Source: Massilia agilis
GTDB taxonomy: Bacteria > Pseudomonadota > Gammaproteobacteria > Burkholderiales > Burkholderiaceae_D
Direction: 5' to 3'
DNA length: 64,000 nt
NCBI RefSeq assembly: GCF_024756255.1
Contig: NZ_JANUHB010000007.1
Span: 124,001 to 188,000, forward strand
The notes under the pieces are model-generated. The model saw nothing but the letters and a program-made list of their open reading frames with translations, ran no database searches and had not been told where the DNA came from. Shown here piece after piece: positions 9,067 through 17,130 of this stretch. Position 1 is the stretch's first letter. Each line of letters opens with the position of its first letter. Made by a program: the position numbers and the translations under genes.

Positions 9067-10113
9067 ATGAACGCAGTGGCGCGCCGTCCGACGCTCGCAA
9101 TCACGACCGGCGAGCCGGCCGGGATCGGGCCTGAAATTTCGATTCGCGCGGCGTGGGCGCTGCGCGCGCAAGCCAACTGCGTGCTGGTCGGCGATGCGGC
9201 GTTCCTGTCGATGACGGCAGGCGCCATCGACCCGGCGATCCGGCTGTCGGCCGTGTCGCTGCAGGCGCTGCGCTACAGCGGCCTGCCGCACTTCGGCCCC
9301 GACCGCATTGCGGTGGTGGATGTGCCGCTGGCCGCGCACGTGGTGCCCGGCCAGCTTGATGCCGACAACGGCCGCGCCGTGCTCGATATCCTCGACGCCG
9401 CAATCGAAGGCGTACAGGCGGGCTGGTTCGACGCGATCGTCACCGCGCCCCTGCAAAAGAGCACGATCAACGACGCCGGCGTGCCGTTCTCGGGCCACAC
9501 CGAGTACCTCGCCGAGAAAACCAACGCCCCCAAGGTGGTGATGATGCTGGCCGGCTCGCCCGGCGAGCACCAGCCCTACCTGCGCGTGGCGCTGGCCACC
9601 ACCCACCTGCCGCTCAAGGACGTGCCGGGCGCGATCACGCAGGACTCGCTGGCGCAGGTGCTAAACATCATCGACCACGACCTCAAGACCAAGTTCGGCA
9701 TTGCCGCACCCGTCATCCTTGTCACCGGCCTGAACCCGCACGCGGGCGAAAACGGCTACCTGGGGCGCGAGGAGATCGACGTGATCGAGCCGGCGCTCAA
9801 GGCCGCGCAGGCACGCGGCATCGACGCCCGCGGGCCGTACCCGGCCGACACCCTGTTCCAGCAAAAGTACCTGAAGGACGCCGACTGCGTGCTGGCCATG
9901 TACCACGACCAGGGCCTGCCGGTGCTCAAGCACGCCACCTTCGGCCGCGGGGTCAACATCACGCTCGGCCTGCCGCTGATCCGCACCTCCGTGGACCACG
10001 GCACGGCGCTCGACCTGGCCGCGCGCGGCCTGGGCCTGGCCGACTGCGGCAGCATGGAAGAAGCGGCGCGTGTGGCCATGCACATGGTGCAGGCACGCCG
10101 CGCCCATCCCTGA
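9067..10113 (+). CDS. pdxA: 4-hydroxythreonine-4-phosphate dehydrogenase
   Basis: 348 residues, normal for PdxA, which oxidises 4-phosphohydroxy-L-threonine with NAD in the DXP-dependent pyridoxal phosphate pathway. The N terminus LAITTGEPAGIGPEI is diagnostic. The three metal-binding histidines are seen in SGHTEYLAE, ATTHLPLK and MYHDQGLPVLKH. It starts 4 bases after surA. Confidence 0.96.
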   Translation: MNAVARRPTLAITTGEPAGIGPEISIRAAWALRAQANCVLVGDAAFLSMTAGAIDPAIRLSAVSLQALRYSGLPHFGPDRIAVVDVPLAAHVVPGQLDADNGRAVLDILDAAIEGVQAGWFDAIVTAPLQKSTINDAGVPFSGHTEYLAEKTNAPKVVMMLAGSPGEHQPYLRVALATTHLPLKDVPGAITQDSLAQVLNIIDHDLKTKFGIAAPVILVTGLNPHAGENGYLGREEIDVIEPALKAAQARGIDARGPYPADTLFQQKYLKDADCVLAMYHDQGLPVLKHATFGRGVNITLGLPLIRTSVDHGTALDLAARGLGLADCGSMEEAARVAMHMVQARRAHP

Positions 10114-10134
10114 TTTAAAAAAAACACAACAAGC

Positions 10135-10905
10135 ATGAAACACGTTGCCCGCAAGCGCTTCGGCCAGAACTTTTTGACGGACGACCACGTCCTGCACAAC
10201 ATCATCGACGCCATTGCGCCACGCCGTGGCGAGGTGATGGTCGAGATCGGCCCGGGCCTGGCGGCGATGACCGCGCTGCTGCTCAAATCCCTGGACCACA
10301 TGCACGTGGTCGAGCTGGACCGCGACCTGGTGGCGCGGCTGGAGAAAACCTACCCGCGCGAGCGCCTGACGGTGCATTCGGGCGACGCGCTCAAGTTCGA
10401 TTTCGGATCGATCCCGGTGCCCGAGGGGCAGAAGCTGCGCGTGGTCGGCAACCTGCCGTACAACATCTCGAGCCCGCTGCTGTTCCACCTGGCGCAGTAC
10501 GCGCAGCAGGTCGAGGACCAGCACTTCATGCTGCAAAAGGAAGTGGTCGAGCGCATGGTGGCCGAGCCGGGCACCAAGGCCTACTCGCGCCTGTCGGTGA
10601 TGCTGCAATGGCGCTATGACATGGAACTGCTGTTCGTGGTGCCGCCGACCGCCTTCGACCCGCCGCCGCAGGTCGATTCCGCGATCGTGCGCATGATCCC
10701 GCACCGCCAGCCGCTGGCCGTGGACGGCGCGCGGCTGGAAAGCGTCGTGCAGAAGGCGTTCTCGCAGCGCCGCAAGGTGATCCGCAACTGCGTGGCCGGC
10801 ATGTTCACCGAGGCGCAGCTGGTCGAGGCCGGCATCGACCCCGGCGCCCGTCCCGAGGCCGTGAGCCTGGAACAATACGTGGCGTTGGCAAACCTCAAAG
10901 GCTAG
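10135..10905 (+). CDS. rsmA: 16S rRNA (adenine1518-N6/adenine1519-N6)-dimethyltransferase
   Basis: 256 residues. It dimethylates two adjacent adenosines in the 3' hairpin of 16S rRNA late in 30S assembly. Visible motifs are RFGQNFLTDDHVLHNI, the SAM-binding VEIGPGLAAMT and the catalytic NLPYNISSPLLFH. It ends the lptD-surA-pdxA-rsmA cluster, the same order as in E. coli. A palindromic repeat follows directly. Confidence 0.97.
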   Translation: MKHVARKRFGQNFLTDDHVLHNIIDAIAPRRGEVMVEIGPGLAAMTALLLKSLDHMHVVELDRDLVARLEKTYPRERLTVHSGDALKFDFGSIPVPEGQKLRVVGNLPYNISSPLLFHLAQYAQQVEDQHFMLQKEVVERMVAEPGTKAYSRLSVMLQWRYDMELLFVVPPTAFDPPPQVDSAIVRMIPHRQPLAVDGARLESVVQKAFSQRRKVIRNCVAGMFTEAQLVEAGIDPGARPEAVSLEQYVALANLKG

Positions 10906-10918
10906 GGTCCCACGAACG

Positions 10919-10992
10919 GTAGGGTGGGCTCTTGAGCCCACGCGTGTACCTGCTGCGTCTGTTCCCGGCGTGGGCTCGAGAGCCCACCCTAC
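10919..10992. repeat. Palindromic intergenic repeat pair, GTAGGGTGGGC family
   Basis: Two inverted copies of a short element lie behind rsmA. The left copy is GTAGGGTGGGCTCTTGAGCC followed by CACGCG; the right copy is its mirror image ending GAGAGCCCACCCTAC. The left core GGGCTCTTGAGCCC and right core GGGCTCGAGAGCCC are perfect hairpins. Related copies are at 14452, 16544, 23692, 49535 and 62835. Confidence 0.85.
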
Positions 10993-11021
10993 AAACATCC
11001 CGGCTGTCGTGACTCGGAAAT

Positions 11022-11049
11022 AAAAAAAAGCCCGCCGGGAGGCGGGCTT
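11022..11049 (-). terminator. Rho-independent terminator of the lipoprotein gene pair
   Basis: Read on the minus strand, an 8-9 base-pair stem (AAGCCCGCC with GGCGGGCTT, 4-base loop) is followed by eight U residues. It lies about 110 bases downstream of the minus-strand lipoprotein stop. Confidence 0.85.
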
Positions 11050-11158
11050 AAATCCAATTCTTTTCTGAGGAGAGTTGGAGGAGACAGGTGCAGTATGCTG
11101 CGCCACAGCATATTCGTCCAATTTCCTTTTGGAATGCTCTCCATCACATGGCTGAATA

Positions 11159-11788
11159 TCAGGCCGACGGCACGCAGGTGACCGCAATGTTGGCCACGTC
11201 CGCGTCCTGCATGGTGCCGGCGCCGTTGGCCACGGTGCAGAACAGGCCGGTCGGGTTCGACAGCACGGTCACGCCGTAGGTCTGGCCGTAGGTGACCGTG
11301 TTGGCAAACGTGAACGTGGTAGCGCCCGATGCCAGGGGCAGGGTACCGCCGCCATTGACCAGAACCAGGCCGTCCGCGGTCAGGCCCGACACCGAGCCCC
11401 CAACTGCATGCGCTTGCAGGAAGCAGTTGACCGGGACGTTGATGACTGCCCGGTGGCCGACGGTGTCGTGCTCATAGCCTTGGGGAATGCTGCAATTCTG
11501 GTGCGGCGGCTGCTGCTTGAATGTGACCACATACTCGTCACCGTATTCAAGCTGCTTGGGGAACTCGAAGGTGACCGCGGGCACCTTGGACGCGTCGTAG
11601 ACCGGCGGCACGAGGGTGGAGGACGGGTTGACCGTCACGTCCATACCGTTGGTGGTCAGCACCAGCGGACCATACTGCAGGTTGCTCACGGTGCCCGGAA
11701 TGGTATAGGTAGCCTTGCCGCCGCCGCAGGCGGTCAGGGTCAGGGCCAGGCCCAGTGCCAGCAGGCTGCGCATCGAAGTGAACTTCAT
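11159..11788 (-). CDS. Hypothetical lipoprotein with two internal repeats
   Basis: 209 residues with a lipoprotein signal (LALTLTAC, Cys at about 21) followed by a Gly-rich linker. The mature part is two repeats of about 85-90 residues. Each begins with a beta strand of the form GTVSNLQYGPLVLTTNG / GSVSGLTADGLVLVNGG. Each continues with a YGDEYVVTFK / YGQTYGVTVLSNP strand and ends in a conserved Cys (NVPVNC / NIAVTC). The pattern resembles short Ig-like or carboxypeptidase-regulatory-like surface repeats, but no named family is recognised. The gene is a tandem paralogue of 11822-12412, separated from it by 33 bases, so they are probably one operon. Function unknown. Confidence 0.85.
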   Translation of the reverse strand: MKFTSMRSLLALGLALTLTACGGGKATYTIPGTVSNLQYGPLVLTTNGMDVTVNPSSTLVPPVYDASKVPAVTFEFPKQLEYGDEYVVTFKQQPPHQNCSIPQGYEHDTVGHRAVINVPVNCFLQAHAVGGSVSGLTADGLVLVNGGGTLPLASGATTFTFANTVTYGQTYGVTVLSNPTGLFCTVANGAGTMQDADVANIAVTCVPSA

Positions 11789-11821
11789 TGACTGTTTCTC
11801 CAGGAAAGTGGCTCGGCCGCG

Positions 11822-12412
11822 TCAGGGGGTGCAGGTGACCACGACGTCGGTCTTGTCGGCGTTACCCATGATGCCGCTTGCGTTGCTCGCGACGCAGCTC
11901 TGGTTGGCCGGGCTGCTCAGTACCGTGATGCCGTAAGGCTGGTCTTCGCCCACCTCGGTCATCTGGAACGTCGTTGCGCCCGCCGGGACCGTCACCTTGT
12001 CGGTGCCGTTGACCAGCACCAGGCCATCGCCCTTCAGGTTGCTGATGGTCCCGCCCAGCTTATGGGTCTTGAGCGCGCAAACGATCTGGATGTTGGTGAC
12101 GTTGAAGGCCGAGCGGCCGGTGCCGTAATTGACCGTGCAGCCCGTCACGTTGGACGGGTAGCTCTTGACGGTCACCTTGTACGCCTCGTCGATGCCGATC
12201 AGGTCCGGGAAGTAGAACGTGCCGCCCGCGCCCAGCATGGACGGCGTGATCGTGTAGTCATGCGCGCCGTTGTTCTGCAGCACGATCTGTTCCTTGGTCA
12301 GGCCATAGATCGTGCCGCCCAGCGCCAACTGGCCGCTGCTGCCGCCGCAAGCCGACAGCCCCAGCGCGCATGCCAGCGCGGCAACGCCGGCGCGCAGGTA
12401 CGTACTTTTCAT
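11822..12412 (-). CDS. Hypothetical lipoprotein, paralogue of its neighbour
   Basis: 196 residues from the ATG at 12412, which has GGAGAAAAT immediately before it; a longer frame to 12508 lacks this site. The signal sequence is MKSTYLRAGVAALACALGLSAC with lipobox LSAC. It has the same two-repeat build as the downstream gene: GGTIYGLTKEQIVLQNNG... and GGTISNLKGDGLVLVNG..., each ending in a VxC strand (QIVC, VVTC). The pair probably arose by tandem duplication. The ligand and role are unknown; it is most likely anchored in the outer membrane. Confidence 0.85.
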   Translation of the reverse strand: MKSTYLRAGVAALACALGLSACGGSSGQLALGGTIYGLTKEQIVLQNNGAHDYTITPSMLGAGGTFYFPDLIGIDEAYKVTVKSYPSNVTGCTVNYGTGRSAFNVTNIQIVCALKTHKLGGTISNLKGDGLVLVNGTDKVTVPAGATTFQMTEVGEDQPYGITVLSSPANQSCVASNASGIMGNADKTDVVVTCTP

Positions 12413-12605
12413 ATTTTCTCCAATGCGGACAGGAAAGGCGCCAAAGCCGAGTGCGCCTGAAAGACAAATAGCCGCCATTTTAGTCGATTTGTCAGCTTGC
12501 TGAACCATTACCCTTGTATCACGGTGTAACCGCTGGGCCAGGATTGCTTTTCACCGCCGCCGTCGCTATTCTTGGCTGGCCCGCCTTTCTCTTCCCCCGA
12601 TTCAC

Positions 12606-13319
12606 ATGACAACGACGCGCCGCGCCTGGCCCAAGGCCATCCTGTTCGACCTGGACGACACCCTGTGGCCGATCGCGCCGGTGATCGTGCAGGCCGAGCA
12701 AACGCTGCATGCCTGGCTGGCCGACAATGCGCCCGGGGTGGCGCGCCGCTTCTCGATCGACGAGTTGCGCCAGGCGCGCATGGCGCTCCTGGCCCAGAAC
12801 CCGGCGTTCGCGCTCGACCTGGGCGCGCTGCGCCGGGCCGGGCTGGTGGCGGCGTTCGAGCAGGCCGGCGAGGATCCGGCCAAGGTCGAACACGCGATGG
12901 TCGAATTCTTCGCTGCGCGCAATGCGGTGGTTCCCTACGACGACGTGCTGCCGGGCCTGTTGCGGCTGAAGGACCGGGTGCTGGTCGGCTCCATTTCCAA
13001 CGGCAATGCCGACCTGAAGGCGATCGGCCTGTCGCACCATTTCAAGGTCTCGGTCGCCGCGCACCAGCTCGGCTGCGCCAAGCCGGACGCGGCCATCTTC
13101 CACGCCGCCTGCAAGGAACTGGGCGTGGCGCCGGAGGACGCCGTGTACGTGGGCGACGACGTGCTGCTCGACGTGCAGGGCGCCCAGCGCGCCGGCCTGC
13201 GCGCGGTGTGGATGAACCGCACCGGCAGCACCCGTCACCTGGAGCACGAGGTGGTGCCGGACGCGATCGTCAGCAACTTCCACGAGCTGGTCGATTGGCT
13301 GCAGCGCGAGCACGGATGA
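12606..13319 (+). CDS. HAD-superfamily hydrolase (YigB/pyrimidine 5'-nucleotidase-like)
   Basis: 237 residues with all four HAD motifs: nucleophile FDLDDTLW (residues about 14-21), SISNGN, the Lys of CAKPDAAIF, and YVGDDVLLD. The helical C1 cap between motifs I and II places it with haloacid dehalogenase-like phosphatases such as E. coli YigB (FMN phosphatase) rather than dehalogenases. The substrate is not determined. It stands 62 bases before hrcA in the same direction and may share its transcript. Confidence 0.85.
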   Translation: MTTTRRAWPKAILFDLDDTLWPIAPVIVQAEQTLHAWLADNAPGVARRFSIDELRQARMALLAQNPAFALDLGALRRAGLVAAFEQAGEDPAKVEHAMVEFFAARNAVVPYDDVLPGLLRLKDRVLVGSISNGNADLKAIGLSHHFKVSVAAHQLGCAKPDAAIFHAACKELGVAPEDAVYVGDDVLLDVQGAQRAGLRAVWMNRTGSTRHLEHEVVPDAIVSNFHELVDWLQREHG

Positions 13320-13380
13320 CTGCACAGCAGCGGGCCGAACGTGCATAATAGGAGGGCAACCCGGTGCCCACCGCAAAATC

Positions 13381-14394
13381 ATGCAACTCGATAATCGTGC
13401 CCAAACCCTGCTCAAAGCCCTGGTCGAACGCTACATCGCGGACGGTCAGCCGGTAGGGTCGCGCGCGCTGTCCCGGATCTCCGGGCTCGACCTGTCGCCG
13501 GCCACGATTCGCAACATCATGGCGGACCTGGAGGAAATGGGCTACGTGGCCAGCCCGCACACCTCGGCCGGGCGGGTGCCCACGCCGCGCGGCTACCGCC
13601 TGTTCGTCGATACCCTGCTCACGGTCCAGCAGATCGACGAGCACAGCGTCGAGGCCAGCATGCGCCTGCCGGCGCACCAGCCGCAAAAGGTGATCGCCAA
13701 CGCGGCGCAGATGCTGTCCTCGCTGTCGCACTTTGCCGGCGTGGTGCAAAGCCCGCGCCGCGAATCGGCGTTCCAGCAGATCGAATTTTTGCGCCTGTCC
13801 GAAAAGCGCATCCTGCTGGTCATCGTGGACCCGCGCGGCGACGTCCAGAACCGCCTGCTGCTGACTGACGTGGACTACTCGCCGTCGCAGCTGATCGAAT
13901 CGGCCAACTACCTGAACCAGAACTACGCCGGGCTCTCGTTCGACGAGGTGCGCATGCGCCTGACCGGCGAATTGCGCCAGCTGCGCGACGACATGGGCCG
14001 GCTGATGCAGGCCGCCGTCGAAGCCGGCAGCGAGGCGATGGCCGAGGGCGACGACATGGTCATCGCCGGCGAGCGCAATTTGCTGTCGGTGTCCGACCTG
14101 TCCTCCAACATGAGCTCGCTGCGCCAGATGTTCGAAATGTTCGAGCAGAAGACCGGGCTGATGCAGCTGCTGGACGTCTCCAGCAAGGCCGGCGGCGTGC
14201 AGATCTTCATCGGCGGGGAATCGAAGCTGGTGCCGCTGGACGAAATGAGCGTGGTCACCGCGCCCTACGAAGTGAACGGCAAGATCGTCGGCACCCTGGG
14301 CGTGATCGGCCCCACCCGCATGGCCTACGAGCGCGTGATCCCGATCGTGGACATCACCGCCAAGCTGCTTTCCAACGCGCTGAGTCATTCCTGA
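13381..14394 (+). CDS. hrcA: Heat-inducible transcription repressor HrcA
   Basis: 337 residues. An N-terminal winged helix (ALVERYIADGQPVGSRALSR...LSPATIRNIMADLEEMGYV) is followed by the HrcA GAF-like domain. HrcA binds CIRCE inverted repeats at groE/dnaK operons and is kept active by GroEL. No CIRCE element (TTAGCACTC-N9-GAGTGCTAA) is seen in the 60 bases upstream, so autoregulation through a canonical CIRCE is not supported here. The expected heat-shock neighbours (grpE, dnaK) are absent. Confidence 0.96.
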   Translation: MQLDNRAQTLLKALVERYIADGQPVGSRALSRISGLDLSPATIRNIMADLEEMGYVASPHTSAGRVPTPRGYRLFVDTLLTVQQIDEHSVEASMRLPAHQPQKVIANAAQMLSSLSHFAGVVQSPRRESAFQQIEFLRLSEKRILLVIVDPRGDVQNRLLLTDVDYSPSQLIESANYLNQNYAGLSFDEVRMRLTGELRQLRDDMGRLMQAAVEAGSEAMAEGDDMVIAGERNLLSVSDLSSNMSSLRQMFEMFEQKTGLMQLLDVSSKAGGVQIFIGGESKLVPLDEMSVVTAPYEVNGKIVGTLGVIGPTRMAYERVIPIVDITAKLLSNALSHS

Positions 14395-14451
14395 CGGGCA
14401 GGCCTGCTGGCCTGGGTTGGACGCATGGGCAGGAAACGCGGCGTCGCTTGC

Positions 14452-14480
14452 GTAGGGTGGGCGGGTCTCCCGCCCACGCG
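14452..14480. repeat. Single palindromic repeat, GTAGGGTGGGC family
   Basis: An unpaired copy with the variant core GTGGGCGGGTCTCCCGCCCAC, a hairpin whose arms differ from the other copies but remain complementary. It lies between hrcA and the sigma-factor gene. Confidence 0.75.
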
Positions 14481-14551
14481 TTCAAGCTGCGCGGGAACGC
14501 CACGCGCGCTGGCGTCATCCAATGCGGCGATTGTCCACACCGGGGAGAGCC

Positions 14552-15244
14552 ATGCGCACCGCAACCAGCACCAACGACGACGCCTCACTGACCGACGCCG
14601 GCCTTGCCGCGCGCATCGCAGCGGGCGACCAGCACGCCTTCGCGCTCCTGATGCGGCGCCACAACCGGGCGCTGTTCCGCGCCGCCCGCAGCATCCTGCG
14701 CGACGACGCCGAAGCCGAGGATGCCCTGCAGGACGCCTACCTGCAGGCCTACCGCGCCATCGGCAGCTTCCGTGGCGACGCCAAGCTCTCCACCTGGCTC
14801 ACCCGCATCGTCGTCAACGAAGCGATCGCGCGCAGCCGCAAGAGCCGGCGGCGCGGCAACATCACCCCGCTTTTTCCCACCGTTGAACCCGGCAACAGCG
14901 CAGCGGAGGCCGCCATGGACGAGGAGCGCACGGATTCTCCCGAGCAAGAGGCGATGCGCGCCGAAGCGCGGGTGTTGCTGGAACGCGCGCTCGACGCGCT
15001 GCCCGAGGCATTTCGCACCGTTTTCGTGCTGCGCGCGGTGGAGGAGCTGAGCGGCGAGGAAGTTGCGGCCTGCCTCGGCATCCCGGAGGCGACCGTGCGC
15101 TCGCGCTTCTTCCGCGCCCGCGCCATGCTGCGCGCCGCGCTGGCCAGCCAGTTCGACCTGGCGCTGGGGGACGCATTCTCGTTCGACGGGTCGCGCTGCG
15201 ACCGCATCGTGGCGGCGGTGCTCGCGCGGCTCCCGGCGTCCTGA
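14552..15244 (+). CDS. ECF-type RNA polymerase sigma factor
   Basis: 230 residues from the ATG at 14552, which follows CGGGGAGAGCC; a longer in-phase start at 14522 is less likely. Sigma region 2 (LFRAARSILRDDAEAEDALQDAYLQAYRAIGSF) and region 4 (LPEAFRTVFVLRAVEELSGEEVAACLGIPEATVRSRFFRAR) are complete and joined by an acidic linker with no extra domain. ECF factors redirect RNA polymerase to envelope or stress regulons. No anti-sigma gene follows; the next gene is a lipoprotein cytochrome, which may be a target or a functional partner. Confidence 0.9.
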   Translation: MRTATSTNDDASLTDAGLAARIAAGDQHAFALLMRRHNRALFRAARSILRDDAEAEDALQDAYLQAYRAIGSFRGDAKLSTWLTRIVVNEAIARSRKSRRRGNITPLFPTVEPGNSAAEAAMDEERTDSPEQEAMRAEARVLLERALDALPEAFRTVFVLRAVEELSGEEVAACLGIPEATVRSRFFRARAMLRAALASQFDLALGDAFSFDGSRCDRIVAAVLARLPAS

Positions 15245-15331
15245 GCCGCGCTTGCGCTGGCTGAAGATCAGTTCAGTTGGCGAGGTGTACCGTAGAAATC
15301 AGGCGCCCTGTCGCGCCCGAAGGAGGACACC

Positions 15332-16534
15332 ATGCTCGCCAGAAAGCTTTGCCTGCCGCTGCTCGCGGCCGCCGTGCTTGCCGCCTGTGCCGGCCACCAC
15401 CGCGACGACGATGAGCCCGATCCATTGCTGGTCGCCAAGGGCCGCCAGATCTTCCGCTACGATACCTTCGGCGACGGCGCCAAGTGGACCGACCAGCTGC
15501 GCATGCACGAGGTGATCGCCAGTTCGGTCAGTCCGGCCGCCGCGCTCTCGCTCGGGATCAAGGTGGACGTGGACGCGCTGCCGCCGGCCGTGCGCGAAGG
15601 CATCAGGAACGGCAGCATCGACCTGAACAGCCCCAGGACCACCGTGGCCCTGCTCAAGCTGGGCGCAGTGGTCGGCATCGTGGGCCGGGTGGAAACGGTG
15701 CGGGGGCAGGACGTGCTCAAGCGTGTGGGCATCACCTGCGCGCTGTGCCACTCCACCGTGGACAACTCGTTCGCTGCCGGCATCGGCAGGCGCCTGGACG
15801 GCTGGCCCAACCGCGACCTGAACGTGGGCGCCGTGATCGCGCTGTCGCCCGCACTCACCGCGGCGCAGAAGGCGGTGTACAACTCGTGGGGCCGGGGGCG
15901 CTACGACCCGCGCTTTAACATCGACGGCAAGAACGGGCCGGTGGAGATCCCGCCGGCCTATGGCCTGGCCGGCATCCACAAGATCACCTACACCGGTGAC
16001 GGCGACGACGTCACCTACTGGAACCGCTACGTGGCCGTCACCCAGATGGGCGGGCTGGGGCATTTCGAGGATGATCGCATTGGCGTGGACGTCACCAACG
16101 GCAGCATCGACCTGGTGCGGCCGGCGCTGCCGGCGCTGCGCGCCTACCAGCTGTCGCTCAAGGCGCCGCCCCCGCCGCCGGGCAGTTTCGACTACGACGC
16201 GGTGGGCCGCGGGCGCGCGCTGTTCGTCGGCAAGGGGCGCTGCATCACCTGCCACCTAGGATCGAAGTTCACCGACGCCAACCTCGGCCTGCACGCGCCA
16301 TTCCAGGTGGTGAGCGAGCCCGAGCCGAACGGCGCGCCGAGCTACGCCTCGCGCAGCGCGACCAAGCTGTACCGCACCTCGCCGCTCAGGGGCGTGTGGC
16401 AGCACCCACCGTACTTCCACAACGGGAAGGCGGCGACGCTGAAGGAGGTGGTGGAAATCTACAACCAGCGCAAGGCGCTGGGCTTGAGTCCGGCCGAGGT
16501 GTCCGACCTGGCCGAGTACCTGAAGGCGCTGTGA
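15332..16534 (+). CDS. Diheme c-type cytochrome lipoprotein
   Basis: 400 residues. The N terminus MLARKLCLPLLAAAVLAAC has a lipobox (LAAC). Two haem-binding CxxCH motifs are present, CALCH at about residue 137 and CITCH at about residue 306. The C-terminal half resembles di-haem oxidoreductases (GRALFVGKGRCITCHLGSKFTD ... TSPLRGVWQHPPYFHNGKAATLKEVVEIYN), where the YFHNGKAATL stretch is typical of cytochrome c peroxidase/MauG-like proteins. AAGGAGG lies before the ATG. The electron partner is unknown. It sits 87 bases after the ECF sigma gene in the same direction. Confidence 0.85.
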   Translation: MLARKLCLPLLAAAVLAACAGHHRDDDEPDPLLVAKGRQIFRYDTFGDGAKWTDQLRMHEVIASSVSPAAALSLGIKVDVDALPPAVREGIRNGSIDLNSPRTTVALLKLGAVVGIVGRVETVRGQDVLKRVGITCALCHSTVDNSFAAGIGRRLDGWPNRDLNVGAVIALSPALTAAQKAVYNSWGRGRYDPRFNIDGKNGPVEIPPAYGLAGIHKITYTGDGDDVTYWNRYVAVTQMGGLGHFEDDRIGVDVTNGSIDLVRPALPALRAYQLSLKAPPPPPGSFDYDAVGRGRALFVGKGRCITCHLGSKFTDANLGLHAPFQVVSEPEPNGAPSYASRSATKLYRTSPLRGVWQHPPYFHNGKAATLKEVVEIYNQRKALGLSPAEVSDLAEYLKAL

Positions 16535-16543
16535 GTGTGTGAT

Positions 16544-16618
16544 GTAGGATGGGCTCTCGAGCCCACGCGGTTGGTCACGCGACGCGTACCACAGCGTGGG
16601 CACAAGTGCCCACCCTAC
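16544..16618. repeat. Palindromic repeat pair, GTAGGGTGGGC family, with two different cores
   Basis: The left copy has core GGGCTCTCGAGCCC; the inverted right copy has core GTGGGCACAAGTGCCCAC. It separates the converging cytochrome and fur genes. The left outer arm reads GTAGGATGG, one base off the family consensus. Confidence 0.8.
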
Positions 16619-16622
16619 ACGG

Positions 16623-17051
16623 TCAGTGCCGGTGCGGGCAGTTCTGCTTGGTGCAGTTACCGTAAATGGCGAGCGCGTGCTCGGCGATGCGAAAGCCGCG
16701 TTCTTCGGCGATGCGGTGCTGGCGCGCCTCGATCTCTTCGTCCACGAATTCCTCGACGTGGCCGCAGTCCAGGCACACCAGGTGATCGTGGTGCGTGCCT
16801 ACGTTGAGCTCGTAGATCGCCTTGCCCGTTTCGAAGTGGTTGCGGTTGATCAGGCCCGCCTGTTCGAACTGGGTGAGCACCCGGTACACTGTCGCCAGCC
16901 CCACGTCCATGTTCTCCGTGAGCAGGGTCTTGTAGACGTCCTCCGCCGTCAGGTGCCGTACCTCGCTGTTCTGGAAGATTTCCAGAATTTTGAGTCGCGG
17001 CAGCGTCGCTTTCAGCCCGCTGGCCTTCAGGTCGGTTGGGTTATTGCTCAT
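16623..17051 (-). CDS. fur: Ferric uptake regulator Fur
   Basis: 142 residues, standard Fur length. The winged helix is LKATLPRLKILEIFQNSEVRHLTAEDVYKTL...MDVGLATVYRVLTQFEQAGL. Regulatory and structural metal ligands are seen in GTHHDHLVCLDCGHVEEF and the terminal NCTKQNCPHRH. Fe(II)-Fur represses iron-uptake genes. It is divergent from bamE, as in many betaproteobacteria. Confidence 0.95.
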   Translation of the reverse strand: MSNNPTDLKASGLKATLPRLKILEIFQNSEVRHLTAEDVYKTLLTENMDVGLATVYRVLTQFEQAGLINRNHFETGKAIYELNVGTHHDHLVCLDCGHVEEFVDEEIEARQHRIAEERGFRIAEHALAIYGNCTKQNCPHRH

Positions 17052-17130
17052 GTTTTGATACTCGTGAATGGGCAGAGTGCTTTATGATATAGCGTTTTGG
17101 AGCTCCTGCTCAAACGTTTTGAGGACCCCT

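Noticed and set aside
10919..10992. Rho-independent terminator for rsmA
   Set aside because: The hairpins belong to the dispersed palindromic family and no T run follows; they may still influence transcript ends.
17052..17130. Sigma-70 promoter TTGATA...TATGAT between fur and bamE
   Set aside because: The spacer would be 22 bases, too long for a confident promoter.
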